From: an uncultured Oscillospiraceae bacterium
GTDB taxonomy: Bacteria; Bacillota; Clostridia; Oscillospirales; Oscillospiraceae
Reading direction: 5' to 3'
Length of the DNA: 19,534 bases
NCBI GenBank assembly: GCA_905233595.1
Contig: CAJOFI010000005.1
Span: 1 to 19,534 of the forward strand
Part shown: positions 7,500-14,441 of the stretch, one piece after another
Layout: each line of letters starts with the position of its first letter
Numbering within the stretch: position 1 is the first letter of the stretch
Made by a program: the position numbers and the translations under genes
The notes under the pieces: model-generated
What the model saw: only the letters and a program-made list of their open reading frames with translations
What the model was told of the DNA's origin: nothing
Database searches by the model: none

Positions 7500-8497
7500 T
7501 CACTTCCCTTTCCGATTCGTGGACTCCCGCTCCACGAGGTCTGACTGCGTGTGCACGATGCGGTACTCCAGCCCCGGCTCACGGATGCGGGAGGAAAGCA
7601 GGTGCAGCGCCTCCTCCGCCATGACGTCGGTGTGGATATGCACCGTGGTGAGGGGCGGATGGCAGCTTCTCGACTCCGCGCAGTCGTCAAAGCCGCAGAG
7701 CATCACGTCCTCGGGGACGCGCCTGCCAAGGCTGCGCAGCGCCTCCATGACCTCGAAGGCGATAAAGTCGTTGGCGCAGAAGAAAATATCCGGCAGCTCC
7801 TCCATTGAGAAGAGCACCTGGCTCAGCTTCCCGGGGTCGTTGTACGGCAGCACGAAGCGCTCCTCCAGCGCAAGCCCCTCCATCATCACGGTGTCGCGCA
7901 CGGCGCAATAGCGCTCGAAAAAGGACTCGCAGTGCCGGTAATCGCCGATAAAGCCGATCCTGCGCCAGCCGCGCTGCAGCACCGCATGCACGAAGCCGCT
8001 CAGCTCGCTCGTGTTATCCATATAGAGCTGGTCGGCCTCCAGGCGGTCGCCGTAGCTCTTTACCGGCCCGTCCACGAACATCACAGGCAGCCCCAGCGCG
8101 CAGACCTTGTCGCCGGCACGAAGGTGATGGGCGGGGTTAGCCCGGCAAGGTTTCTCTGCCGCACGCGATGGGTGTTGAGCGTGTAGCCCAGCTCCGAAAG
8201 CCCCCGGTGGAACTTATCCATCATGCGGGAGGCAAAATGCGGCTGCGCGAGAAACTGCGTGGTGAAAAGCGCGATCTCCCCGCGAAAGCCGGGCGGCTCC
8301 TTTTCCTGCTCCTCCCCGGAGAGGGCGCCCGCCTTCACGTAGGAAAACTGCTTGTAGCCCAGCTCCACCGCCTTTTCGAGGATCTTCTGCCGCGTCTCTT
8401 CCGCGAGGCCGGGGGAATTGTTGATCGCCTTCGAGACCGTGTTGCGCGAAACGCCCAGCGCGTCCGCAATGTCTTGAATTTTCACTTTTTTAGCCAT
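7500..8497 (-). pseudogene. Broken LacI-family transcriptional regulator
   Basis: Two frames together encode one LacI protein. The first part (8497 down to a stop at 8081-8083) has the helix-turn-helix VKIQDIADALGVSRNTVSKAI and the start of the sensor domain. The second part, in another frame, resumes near 8115 (DKVCALGLPVMFVDG) and runs to 7500 (GWRRIGFIGDY, FFCANDFIAFEVMEAL, DVMLCGFDD). Compared with the intact LacI at 14439-15455, the segment between the shared PP and VFVDG landmarks is about 46 bases shorter here, so there is both a deletion and a frameshift. As read it gives a truncated protein with a DNA-binding domain but no complete effector-binding core. It could be real decay, strain variation or an assembly error. 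It heads the operon with DUF624, and its promoter still looks intact. Confidence 0.8.
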
Positions 8498-8528
8498 CTT
8501 ATCACATCCGTTCCGCATTTCCGGGATC

Positions 8529-8558
8529 AGTTTACCACATCCCGGAAGCGTCTGTCAA
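8529..8558 (-). promoter_or_regulatory. Predicted promoter of the broken lacI operon
   Basis: On the minus strand TTGACA (8558-8553) and TAAACT (8534-8529) are 18 bases apart, about 30 bases ahead of the lacI start. The -10 lies in the loop of a palindrome with arms CCGGGAT (8521-8527) and ATCCCGG (8539-8545), a possible operator. Confidence 0.5.
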
Positions 8559-8574
8559 TGAGAAAGCGCTCGTC

Positions 8575-8596
8575 AAATTGTGCAAATGCACAATTT
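8575..8596. promoter_or_regulatory. 22-bp palindrome, probable LacI operator
   Basis: Perfect 10-bp arms AAATTGTGCA and TGCACAATTT flank a two-base AA centre. It lies between the divergent lacI and permease promoters. The central core TGCAAATGCA recurs as its reverse complement at 8734-8743 in the permease leader. The size and symmetry fit a LacI-family operator; the binding protein is inferred. Confidence 0.6.
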
Positions 8597-8675
8597 TATT
8601 TCTATGCAATTTGACAGATTCCCACGTGCATTTTTGAACAAATCGCCCAAATAAACTGCAATTGTAAAATATTTG

Positions 8676-8705
8676 TTGACAGCGCTATGAACGAAATGTT
8701 AATAT
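8676..8705 (+). promoter_or_regulatory. Predicted promoter of the sugar importer
   Basis: TTGACA (8676-8681) is followed after 18 bases by TAATAT (8700-8705); a perfect TATAAT at 8703-8708 overlaps it but at 21-base spacing. A cre-like sequence TGACAGCGCTATGA (8677-8690) overlaps the -35 box and spacer, with 11 of 14 matches to TGAAAGCGCTTTCA, suggesting CcpA control. This is by eye only. Confidence 0.5.
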
Positions 8706-8733
8706 AATCACGCAATAACGGAGAACTTTTGTG

Positions 8734-8743
8734 TGCATTTGCA
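8734..8743. promoter_or_regulatory. Second operator-like core downstream of the promoter
   Basis: TGCATTTGCA is the reverse complement of the core of the 22-bp palindrome at 8575-8596, 153 bp away centre to centre. It lies in the transcribed leader, about 25-30 bases after the expected start of transcription, where a repressor could block elongation or form a loop. Confidence 0.4.
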
Positions 8744-8797
8744 TCATTTGACGCGTGCAGGTGTCTCACAAAAAACAAAGAAAAGAGGAGGAATTGT

Positions 8798-9736
8798 ATG
8801 AGTAAAACCCCTGTTGCCGCTCCCGCCAAGGGCGGAAGCGCAATGCACAACACGCTGGTCTATCTCCGTCAGCACTGGCAGCTCTACGTTCTGTTCATGT
8901 TGCCCGCCTTCGCGCTGACCGTGATATTCCGGTACGTCCCCATGGGCGGCATCCTGATCGCCTTTACGGAGTACAACCCGATCCGCGGCATTCTCGGCAG
9001 TGAGTGGGTTGGCTTCGAGCACTTCAACCGTTTCCTTTCTTCCCCGGACTTCATGCGCTACCTGATGAACACCTTGAAGCTGAGTGTTTTCGGCCTGCTC
9101 TGGGGCTTCCCGGCTCCCATCCTGCTGGCCTTCCTGCTCAACCGCATCCTCAGCTCCAAGATCAAGCAGAAGATCCAGCTCGTGCTGTACATGCCGAACT
9201 TCATCTCTGTTATCGTTCTTTGTGGTATCGTCCGCATCATGCTGGCTCCCACCGGCATGATCAACATGCTCCTCGGCACCAACACCAACTTCATGACCAT
9301 GCCCTCCGCCTTCCGCACGATCTACATCGCCTCCGGCATCTGGCAGGGCGCAGGCTGGGCCTCCATCATCTACACGGCGGCTCTGTCCAACGCCAGCAAG
9401 GAGCTGAAGGAAGCCGCTGTCATCGACGGCGCCAACATCATCCAGCAGATCAAGGCTGTTGAGTGGCCCGCCATCAAGGACACCGTTCTCATTCAGTTCA
9501 TCATGTCCGTCGGCAACATCATGTCCGTCGGCTTTGAGAAGGCCTACGCTCTGCAGACCGACCTGAACCTGAACGCTTCCGAAATCATCTCCACCTACGT
9601 TTACAAGAAGGGTCTTCTGGACGGCGACTACGGCTTCTCCACCGCCGTCGGCCTGTTCAACACGGTCATCAACGTCATTCTGCTGATTTCCATGAATGCC
9701 CTCGTCAAGAAGATGAACGACGGCAAGGGTATCTAA
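8798..9736 (+). CDS. Carbohydrate ABC transporter permease (LplB-type)
   Basis: This is one half of the membrane channel of a family-1 (CUT1) sugar importer. The start at 8798 is chosen over the upstream in-frame ATG at 8729 because AGAGGAGGA (8784-8792) sits six bases ahead and the product then has a normal N-terminus. The 312-residue protein shows the LplB hallmark RYVPMGGILIAFTEYNP (about 45-61), several membrane segments, and the EAA loop ASKELKEAAVIDGANIIQQI, ending near WPAIKDT. Together with the next gene it forms the LplB-YtcP pair used by binding proteins that import oligosaccharides. No ATPase gene is in the window, so a shared MsmX-type ATPase encoded elsewhere is likely, as known for this transporter class. 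The second permease starts 14 bases downstream. Confidence 0.9.
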   Translation: MSKTPVAAPAKGGSAMHNTLVYLRQHWQLYVLFMLPAFALTVIFRYVPMGGILIAFTEYNPIRGILGSEWVGFEHFNRFLSSPDFMRYLMNTLKLSVFGLLWGFPAPILLAFLLNRILSSKIKQKIQLVLYMPNFISVIVLCGIVRIMLAPTGMINMLLGTNTNFMTMPSAFRTIYIASGIWQGAGWASIIYTAALSNASKELKEAAVIDGANIIQQIKAVEWPAIKDTVLIQFIMSVGNIMSVGFEKAYALQTDLNLNASEIISTYVYKKGLLDGDYGFSTAVGLFNTVINVILLISMNALVKKMNDGKGI

Positions 9737-9750
9737 GGGGGGTACGGAAT

Positions 9751-10659
9751 ATGAATAAGAAGAAAAAGAAGAGCGAATTTGCCAAGCTCCCCACCGGCGA
9801 TAAGGTCCTGATGCTCTGCGCGTACACGATCCTGGGTCTGTTCCTCGTCGCGATCATCCTGCCGGTCATTTACATCATCCTCGCTTCCTTCGTTGACCCC
9901 ATCACGCTGCAGAACAGCGGTCTGTCCTTTGACTTCAGCAAGTGGACGACCACCGCTTATCAGCGCGTTCTGAGCAACTCGCAGATCTGGGTCGGCTTCA
10001 AAAACGCCCTGATCTACTCCGTCCTCTTCACCATCATCTCCGTCGTGGTGACCCTGCTCGCGGCCTACCCCATGTCCCGCGCGGACTTCAAGGGGCGCGG
10101 CTTCTTCAACACCATCTTCGTCATCACCATGTTCTTCGGCGGCGGTCTGATCCCGACCTACCTGCTGATCGCCAACCTCAACATGCTCGACACCATCTGG
10201 GCGATCCTGATCCCGGGCGCCTTCAGCGTGTGGAACATGATCATCGCCCGCACCTACTACATGGGCATCCCCCGCGACCTGCAGGAGGCCGCCGAGATCG
10301 ACGGCGCCACCGAGATGGTCTACTTCTTCAAGATCCTGCTGCCCGTCTGCACCCCGATCATCGCCACCATCTCCATGTGGCAGTTCGTCGGTATGTGGAA
10401 CAGCTACTTTGACGCCATGATCTACCTCAACAGCGCGTCCAAGCAGCCCCTGCAGCTCGTTCTGCGCGCCATCCTGATTCAGAGCCAGCCCCAGCCCGGC
10501 ATGGTGTCCGATATGCAGTCCACCGCCGCCCGCGCCCAGTTGGCTGAGCTTCTGAAGTACGCCACGATCATCATCTCCTCCCTGCCTCTGATGATCATGT
10601 ATCCCTTCTTCCAGAAGTACTTTGACAACGGCATCATGGCCGGTGCTGTCAAGGGTTAA
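9751..10659 (+). CDS. Carbohydrate ABC transporter permease (YtcP-type)
   Basis: This is the partner permease, 302 residues, of the LplC/YtcP class. After a Lys-rich N-terminus (MNKKKKKSEFAKL) the first membrane segment is at about residues 22-48, followed by a periplasmic loop and four or five further segments. The typical stretch FFGGGLIPTYLLIANLNMLDT (about 128-148) and the EAA loop LQEAAEIDGATEMVYFFKI are clear, and the end PFFQKYFDNGIMAGAVKG is characteristic of the class. The ribosome site is AAGGGGGG (9735-9742), overlapping the stop of the preceding gene, which suggests co-translation. Confidence 0.92.
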   Translation: MNKKKKKSEFAKLPTGDKVLMLCAYTILGLFLVAIILPVIYIILASFVDPITLQNSGLSFDFSKWTTTAYQRVLSNSQIWVGFKNALIYSVLFTIISVVVTLLAAYPMSRADFKGRGFFNTIFVITMFFGGGLIPTYLLIANLNMLDTIWAILIPGAFSVWNMIIARTYYMGIPRDLQEAAEIDGATEMVYFFKILLPVCTPIIATISMWQFVGMWNSYFDAMIYLNSASKQPLQLVLRAILIQSQPQPGMVSDMQSTAARAQLAELLKYATIIISSLPLMIMYPFFQKYFDNGIMAGAVKG

Positions 10660-10791
10660 TTCATTGGCGTCCAATGTCCGGAGGGCGAAGGAAGCCCCTG
10701 CCGCCCTCCTGCACTCCCCCCGGAACGGGGCGAAAACCGTTGCTAACGGGCGAAGACCCATAAGCATAAATACTGAAAAGGAGTACACAAG
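10660..10791 (+). other. Gap with two short palindromes before the binding-protein gene
   Basis: No gene is seen. Arms ATTGG (10663-10667) and CCAAT (10671-10675) enclose CGT, and arms GGAGGGCG (10680-10687) and CGCCCTCC (10702-10709) form a larger stem. Neither is followed by a T run, so they are more likely message-processing or stability structures than terminators. The ribosome site AAGGAG (10778-10783) belongs to the next gene. Confidence 0.4.
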
Positions 10792-12516
10792 ATGAGCAAA
10801 CTGCAAAAGTCCCTTGCACTGGTCATGGCTCTGGTTATGACCGTGGCGCTGCTTGCCGGCTGCGGCGGCGGCTCCAGCACCTCCGAAGCCCCCGCGGCTG
10901 CTCCTGCGGCCGATGGCGGCGAGATCACTTCCTATGAGTTCCCCCTGGCTGAGAAGGTGGAGATCTCTGGTCTGACCAGATTCCCTGCCAACACCGAATC
11001 CGAGCCCAACAACCGCACCATCTACAAGCGCCTCGAGGAGGCCACCAACGTCCACGTCAACTGGAAGGCTATTCAGTCTGACCAGTGGGGCGACAAGATC
11101 GCGCTCGAGATGGCCAACATCAAGACCCTGCCCGAGTTCATCAACCCGGCCGGTCTGGGTGACGCCGACATTCTGAAGTATGCCAAGCAGGGCGTTATCA
11201 TCCCCCTGGAGTCTTACATCACTCCGGAGATCATGCCGAACCTCTGCAAAGTCTTTGAGCAGGCTCCCGAATACAAGGATATGTGCACCGACGAGAACGG
11301 CCACATCTGGACCCTGCCCTGGATCGAGCAGCTTGGCGTTGGCAAGACTGCCATCCAGACCATCGGCAACATGCCCTTCATCAACACCGCATGGCTTGAC
11401 TTCCTCGGTCTTGAGATGCCCACCACCGTCGATGAGTTCGAGGCTGTCCTGATCGCTTTCCGCGACAATGCCGACGCCCTCAAGAAGGAATTCAACATTG
11501 ACGGCGACATCATCCCCCTGGCCTGCATCATCAACGGCGGCAATGAGGACTGCCGTGTGCTCTGCAACGGCTTCGGCGAAGGCTACGGCGATCCCGACGA
11601 CTGGCGCCACATCGTCATCACCGATGACAAGCAGGTCATCTCCGCTGCCACCACCGAAGGCTGGCGTGCCGGCGTGGAATGGCTCCACAAGCTCTACACC
11701 GAGAACCTGTTCGACCCCGATGCTTTCACCCAGGAGTGGAGCACCTATGTTGCCAAGGGCAAGAGCGGCCGTTACGGCGTCTGCTTCTCTTGGGACGTTG
11801 CCAACATCGTTGGTCTGACCATGGCTGACATCCAGAACGGTACTGCCGGCTGGGCTCCCCTGCCCATGCTGAAGGCTGACACCGTGAACCTCACCCCCAA
11901 CACCGGCTCCCTCACCTCCGGCTTTGACCGCGGCCGCGGCGCCGTTCTGACCGCCAACGCCAAGAACCCCACCCTCATCTGCGCCTGGCTCGACCAGATG
12001 TACGATCCCATCCAGTCTCCTCAGAACAACTGGGGCACCTACGGTGAAGACGACGGCTTCGACATCTTCGTGATGGGCACCAACGCCAACGGCGAGCCCA
12101 TGCTCCAGCATGCCGACCTGGGCGACCACTCCCCTGTTGAGGTCCGCGAGGCCGAGATGGTTGACGGCTGCCTGGCCGTGCTCGACAGCTACTACGACGT
12201 GTACGTCACCTGCCCGGACGATGCTCAGTACCGTCTTGACTGGATCAAGGACATCTACACTCCCGATATGCACACCAAGTACGTCTTCCCGAACGCCCTG
12301 CTGTCCACTGACGACACCAAGGCCATCTCCAACCTGCTTGCCGATATCGACAAGTGCATCGAGACCGCCCGTGCCAACGCGATCATGAACGGCTTCTCCG
12401 ACGCTGACTGGGATCAGCTCCAGAACGATCTGCAGGCTTACAAGCTGAACGATCTCCTGGCGATCTTCCAGAAGTATGTGGATGCCTCTTCTGAGGCGGC
12501 CCTGCTCGCTAAGTAA
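10792..12516 (+). CDS. Sugar ABC transporter substrate-binding lipoprotein (LplA-like)
   Basis: This is the extracellular receptor of the sugar importer, 574 residues, within the size range of binding proteins that accompany LplB/YtcP permeases. The signal peptide MSKLQKSLALVMALVMTVAL ends in a perfect lipobox LAGC with Cys24 as the lipid-anchored residue, followed by a Gly/Ser/Ala/Pro-rich tether (about 25-42). Family-1-like features include TIYKRLEEATNVHVNWKAI near the N-terminus of the mature domain, NGHIWTLPWIEQ, and a NTAWLDFLGLEMPTTVDEFEAVL segment typical of these proteins. Codon usage favours GCT, GTT and TCT more than the neighbours do, as in highly expressed genes. The start is supported by AAGGAG eight bases upstream. 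The neighbouring GH32 enzyme suggests sucrose or fructo-oligosaccharide as ligand; this is inference. Confidence 0.9.
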   Translation: MSKLQKSLALVMALVMTVALLAGCGGGSSTSEAPAAAPAADGGEITSYEFPLAEKVEISGLTRFPANTESEPNNRTIYKRLEEATNVHVNWKAIQSDQWGDKIALEMANIKTLPEFINPAGLGDADILKYAKQGVIIPLESYITPEIMPNLCKVFEQAPEYKDMCTDENGHIWTLPWIEQLGVGKTAIQTIGNMPFINTAWLDFLGLEMPTTVDEFEAVLIAFRDNADALKKEFNIDGDIIPLACIINGGNEDCRVLCNGFGEGYGDPDDWRHIVITDDKQVISAATTEGWRAGVEWLHKLYTENLFDPDAFTQEWSTYVAKGKSGRYGVCFSWDVANIVGLTMADIQNGTAGWAPLPMLKADTVNLTPNTGSLTSGFDRGRGAVLTANAKNPTLICAWLDQMYDPIQSPQNNWGTYGEDDGFDIFVMGTNANGEPMLQHADLGDHSPVEVREAEMVDGCLAVLDSYYDVYVTCPDDAQYRLDWIKDIYTPDMHTKYVFPNALLSTDDTKAISNLLADIDKCIETARANAIMNGFSDADWDQLQNDLQAYKLNDLLAIFQKYVDASSEAALLAK

Positions 12517-12525
12517 CATCCTATC

Positions 12526-12588
12526 CCCATACGCGCCCCTCGGGGCGCGTATGGGTGGAGAAAAGGGCTTTCGGCTGAAAGCCTTTTT
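12526..12588 (+). terminator. Double hairpin after the binding-protein gene
   Basis: The first stem is a perfect 14 bp (CCCATACGCGCCCC at 12526-12539 pairing with 12542-12555) with only TC between, and no T run. The second, from about 12561, has arms AAAAGG-CTTT and AAAGCCTTTT and ends in five T, a regular intrinsic terminator. Together they end or strongly reduce transcription before the GH32 gene. Confidence 0.8.
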
Positions 12589-12658
12589 CTCTGCCTATTA
12601 ACGACAAGGCAGCTCTAAAAACGCAGGTCTGGTGATGCGCCGGGCAGGAGGTTTTGGG

Positions 12659-12679
12659 ATGCCCGACAGGAGGTTATGA
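12659..12679 (+). CDS. Six-codon mini-ORF (MPDRRL) before GH32
   Basis: The ATG at 12659 has its own AGGAGG (12646-12651) seven bases upstream. The frame reads MPDRRL and stops at TGA (12677-12679), two bases before the GH32 start. Its two Arg codons, AGG AGG, are themselves the ribosome site of GH32. Its own initiation region can fold through CGGGCA (12641-12646) and TGCCCG (12660-12665). It may be a coupling or attenuating leader cistron, or simply a chance result of a duplicated CAGGAGGTT. Confidence 0.35.
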   Translation: MPDRRL

Positions 12680-12681
12680 TT

Positions 12682-14166
12682 ATGCCCAGCAAATTGCTTC
12701 AAAAAGCGCGTGATTTTGAGAAGAAATATCTGCCCTACACCGAGCCCGAGCTGCCGCTGTTCCACGTGACGGGCGGCATCGGCTGGATCAACGATCCGAA
12801 CGGCTTCGCCCCCTACAAGGGCGAGTACCACCTCTTTTTCCAGTACTACCCCTACGACACGAAATGGGGCCCCATGCACTGGGGTCACGTCAAGACGCGG
12901 GACTTCATCCACTGGGACCGCCTGCCCGCGGCGATGGCGCCGGACACCGACTATGACCGGGACGGCTGCTTTTCCGGCGGCGCGGTGGAGATGTCCGACG
13001 GGCGGCACCTGCTCATGTACACCGGCGTGCGCAACGTCCGCCGCCGCAACGGCATGATCGAGGCGTATCAGACCCAGTGCATCGCCATCGGCGACGGCGT
13101 GGACTATGAGAAGGTGGACGCAAACCCCGTCATCACCGCGAAAATGCTGCCCGAGGGCGGAAGCGAGCACGATTTCCGCGACCCGAAGATCTGGCGCGAG
13201 GGCGGCACCTACCGCGCCGTGATCGGCAACCGCTGCGCCGACGGCAGCGGCACCATCCTCCTCTACCAGAGCAAGGACGCCGTCCACTGGGAGTACCAGG
13301 GCGTGCTTTCCGCCTGCCACAACCAGTACGGGCGCATGTGGGAGTGCCCCGACTTCTTCCGGCTCGACTGCAAGGACGTGCTTCTCGTCTCCCCGCAGGA
13401 GATGGCGGCGATCGGCCTGGAGTTCCACCCCGGCAACGCCAACGTCTGCCTGATCGGCAAGTTCGACGCCAAGGCGCAGCACCTCAACCGTGAGACCGTG
13501 CAGGCCATCGACTACGGCCTCGACTTCTACGCGCCCCAGACCCTGCTGACCGAGGACGGGCGGCGCGTGATGATCGGCTGGATGCAGAACTGGGAGACCT
13601 CCTCCTGTAAGCCGCAGGAGCTGCGTTTCATGGGGCAGATGACCATCCCCCGCGAGCTGCGCGTGCACAACGGGCGGCTCTGCCAGACCCCGGTGCGGGA
13701 GCTGGAAAACTGCCGCGATGTGAAGATCGACTATCACAACGTGCTCATCAACGGCGAGACCAGTCTGCGCGGCATCTGCGGGCGTTACATCGACATGACC
13801 GTGACCGTGCGCCCCGGCAACGAGAACAGCATGTACAAGTGGTTCCGCCTCTACGTCGCGCGCGACGGCGAGCACTTCACCTTCATCCGCTACCGCCCCG
13901 AGACCGGCACCATCAAGGTTGACCGCACGCACAGCGGCTTCCCCCACGACATTGTGAACGTCCGCGAGTTCCCCGTGGGGCTCAAGAACGGCGCACTCAA
14001 GATGCGGGTCATCATGGACCGCTACAGCCTCGAGATCTTCATCAACGACGGGGAGCAGGCCGCCTCCTTCGTGCTCTATACGCCGATCGAAGCCGGTGCC
14101 GTCAGCTTCTCCTCCGACGGCAGCGTCCTCGTGGACGTGGAGAAATACGACCTCGTCCTGCCTTGA
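12682..14166 (+). CDS. Glycoside hydrolase family 32 beta-fructosidase (sucrase)
   Basis: The enzyme hydrolyses beta-fructosidic bonds in sucrose, sucrose-6-phosphate or short fructans. The start at 12682 is preferred over the ATG at 12676 because AGGAGG (12668-12673) is eight bases from the former and only two from the latter. The 494-residue protein has no signal peptide, so it is cytoplasmic. The GH32 triad is present: nucleophile Asp38 in WINDPNG, transition-state Asp167 in FRDP, and acid/base Glu221 in WECPDF. FSGGAV (97-102) and the C-terminal beta-sandwich (from about 345, ending VDVEKYDLVL) complete the fold. No PTS gene is nearby and an ABC sugar importer lies immediately upstream, so unphosphorylated sucrose or fructo-oligosaccharide is the likelier substrate. 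It follows a double terminator, so it may need readthrough or an unseen promoter. Confidence 0.92.
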   Translation: MPSKLLQKARDFEKKYLPYTEPELPLFHVTGGIGWINDPNGFAPYKGEYHLFFQYYPYDTKWGPMHWGHVKTRDFIHWDRLPAAMAPDTDYDRDGCFSGGAVEMSDGRHLLMYTGVRNVRRRNGMIEAYQTQCIAIGDGVDYEKVDANPVITAKMLPEGGSEHDFRDPKIWREGGTYRAVIGNRCADGSGTILLYQSKDAVHWEYQGVLSACHNQYGRMWECPDFFRLDCKDVLLVSPQEMAAIGLEFHPGNANVCLIGKFDAKAQHLNRETVQAIDYGLDFYAPQTLLTEDGRRVMIGWMQNWETSSCKPQELRFMGQMTIPRELRVHNGRLCQTPVRELENCRDVKIDYHNVLINGETSLRGICGRYIDMTVTVRPGNENSMYKWFRLYVARDGEHFTFIRYRPETGTIKVDRTHSGFPHDIVNVREFPVGLKNGALKMRVIMDRYSLEIFINDGEQAASFVLYTPIEAGAVSFSSDGSVLVDVEKYDLVLP

Positions 14167-14225
14167 TTCAGCGCCTGGGAGATAGCGCCTGGCTCCTGAC
14201 GCCTAACGCCTACGAATGCCTAAAA

Positions 14226-14249
14226 CCCCCTCGGCGCATGCCGAGGGGG
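14226..14249. terminator. Bidirectional terminator between convergent genes
   Basis: The perfect 10-bp arms CCCCCTCGGC (14226-14235) and GCCGAGGGGG (14240-14249) enclose GCAT. AAAA precedes it, giving TTTT on the minus strand for lacI transcripts, and TAATTT follows on the plus strand for GH32. The 14170-14215 stretch before it carries several copies of CGCCT but no other feature. Confidence 0.8.
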
Positions 14250-14276
14250 TAATTTCGATTAGGAACTGTTCCAAAA

Positions 14277-14441
14277 TAAGGAACTGTCACGAAATAATCT
14301 GTGCAATCTGGCTTGCCTTTTTCGCCTGTAGCTTCGTTGTCAAATCTTGCAATACACAAAGTATTCCTGCGCTTTGACGCCTTGCTACAGGCGAAAAATC
14401 CTACGCCATCTTTGCGCAATTTATTTCTGCACAGTTCCTTA
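14277..14441. mobile_element. 165-bp miniature palindromic (MITE-like) element
   Basis: Both ends, read inward, begin TAAGGAACTGT, three variable bases, then GAAATAA. Further in, both arms contain the identical 15-mer TTTTTCGCCTGTAGC (14318-14332, and reverse complement at 14384-14398), then GTCAAA and AATAC. The whole element is therefore one imperfect palindrome centred near 14359 and would fold into a single long hairpin. A related end motif repeats just outside at 14260-14278, and a half copy lies at 1-100. It has no coding capacity. Its terminal TAA serves as the stop codon of the adjacent lacI gene. No target-site duplication can be confirmed. Confidence 0.75.

Noticed and set aside
8081..8130. 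Programmed ribosomal frameshift in the first lacI
   Set aside because: There is no slippery heptamer, and codons are missing as well as shifted compared with the intact paralogue, so a deletion fits better.
8729..8797. Earlier start for the LplB-type permease
   Set aside because: The extension has no ribosome site, overlaps the operator-like leader, and is Cys- and Lys-rich, unlike a permease N-terminus.
9733..12519. Minus-strand open frame of 928 codons opposite the sugar importer
   Set aside because: It runs across a permease and binding-protein gene with a repetitive Val/Gly/Asp-rich composition, as expected of an antisense shadow.
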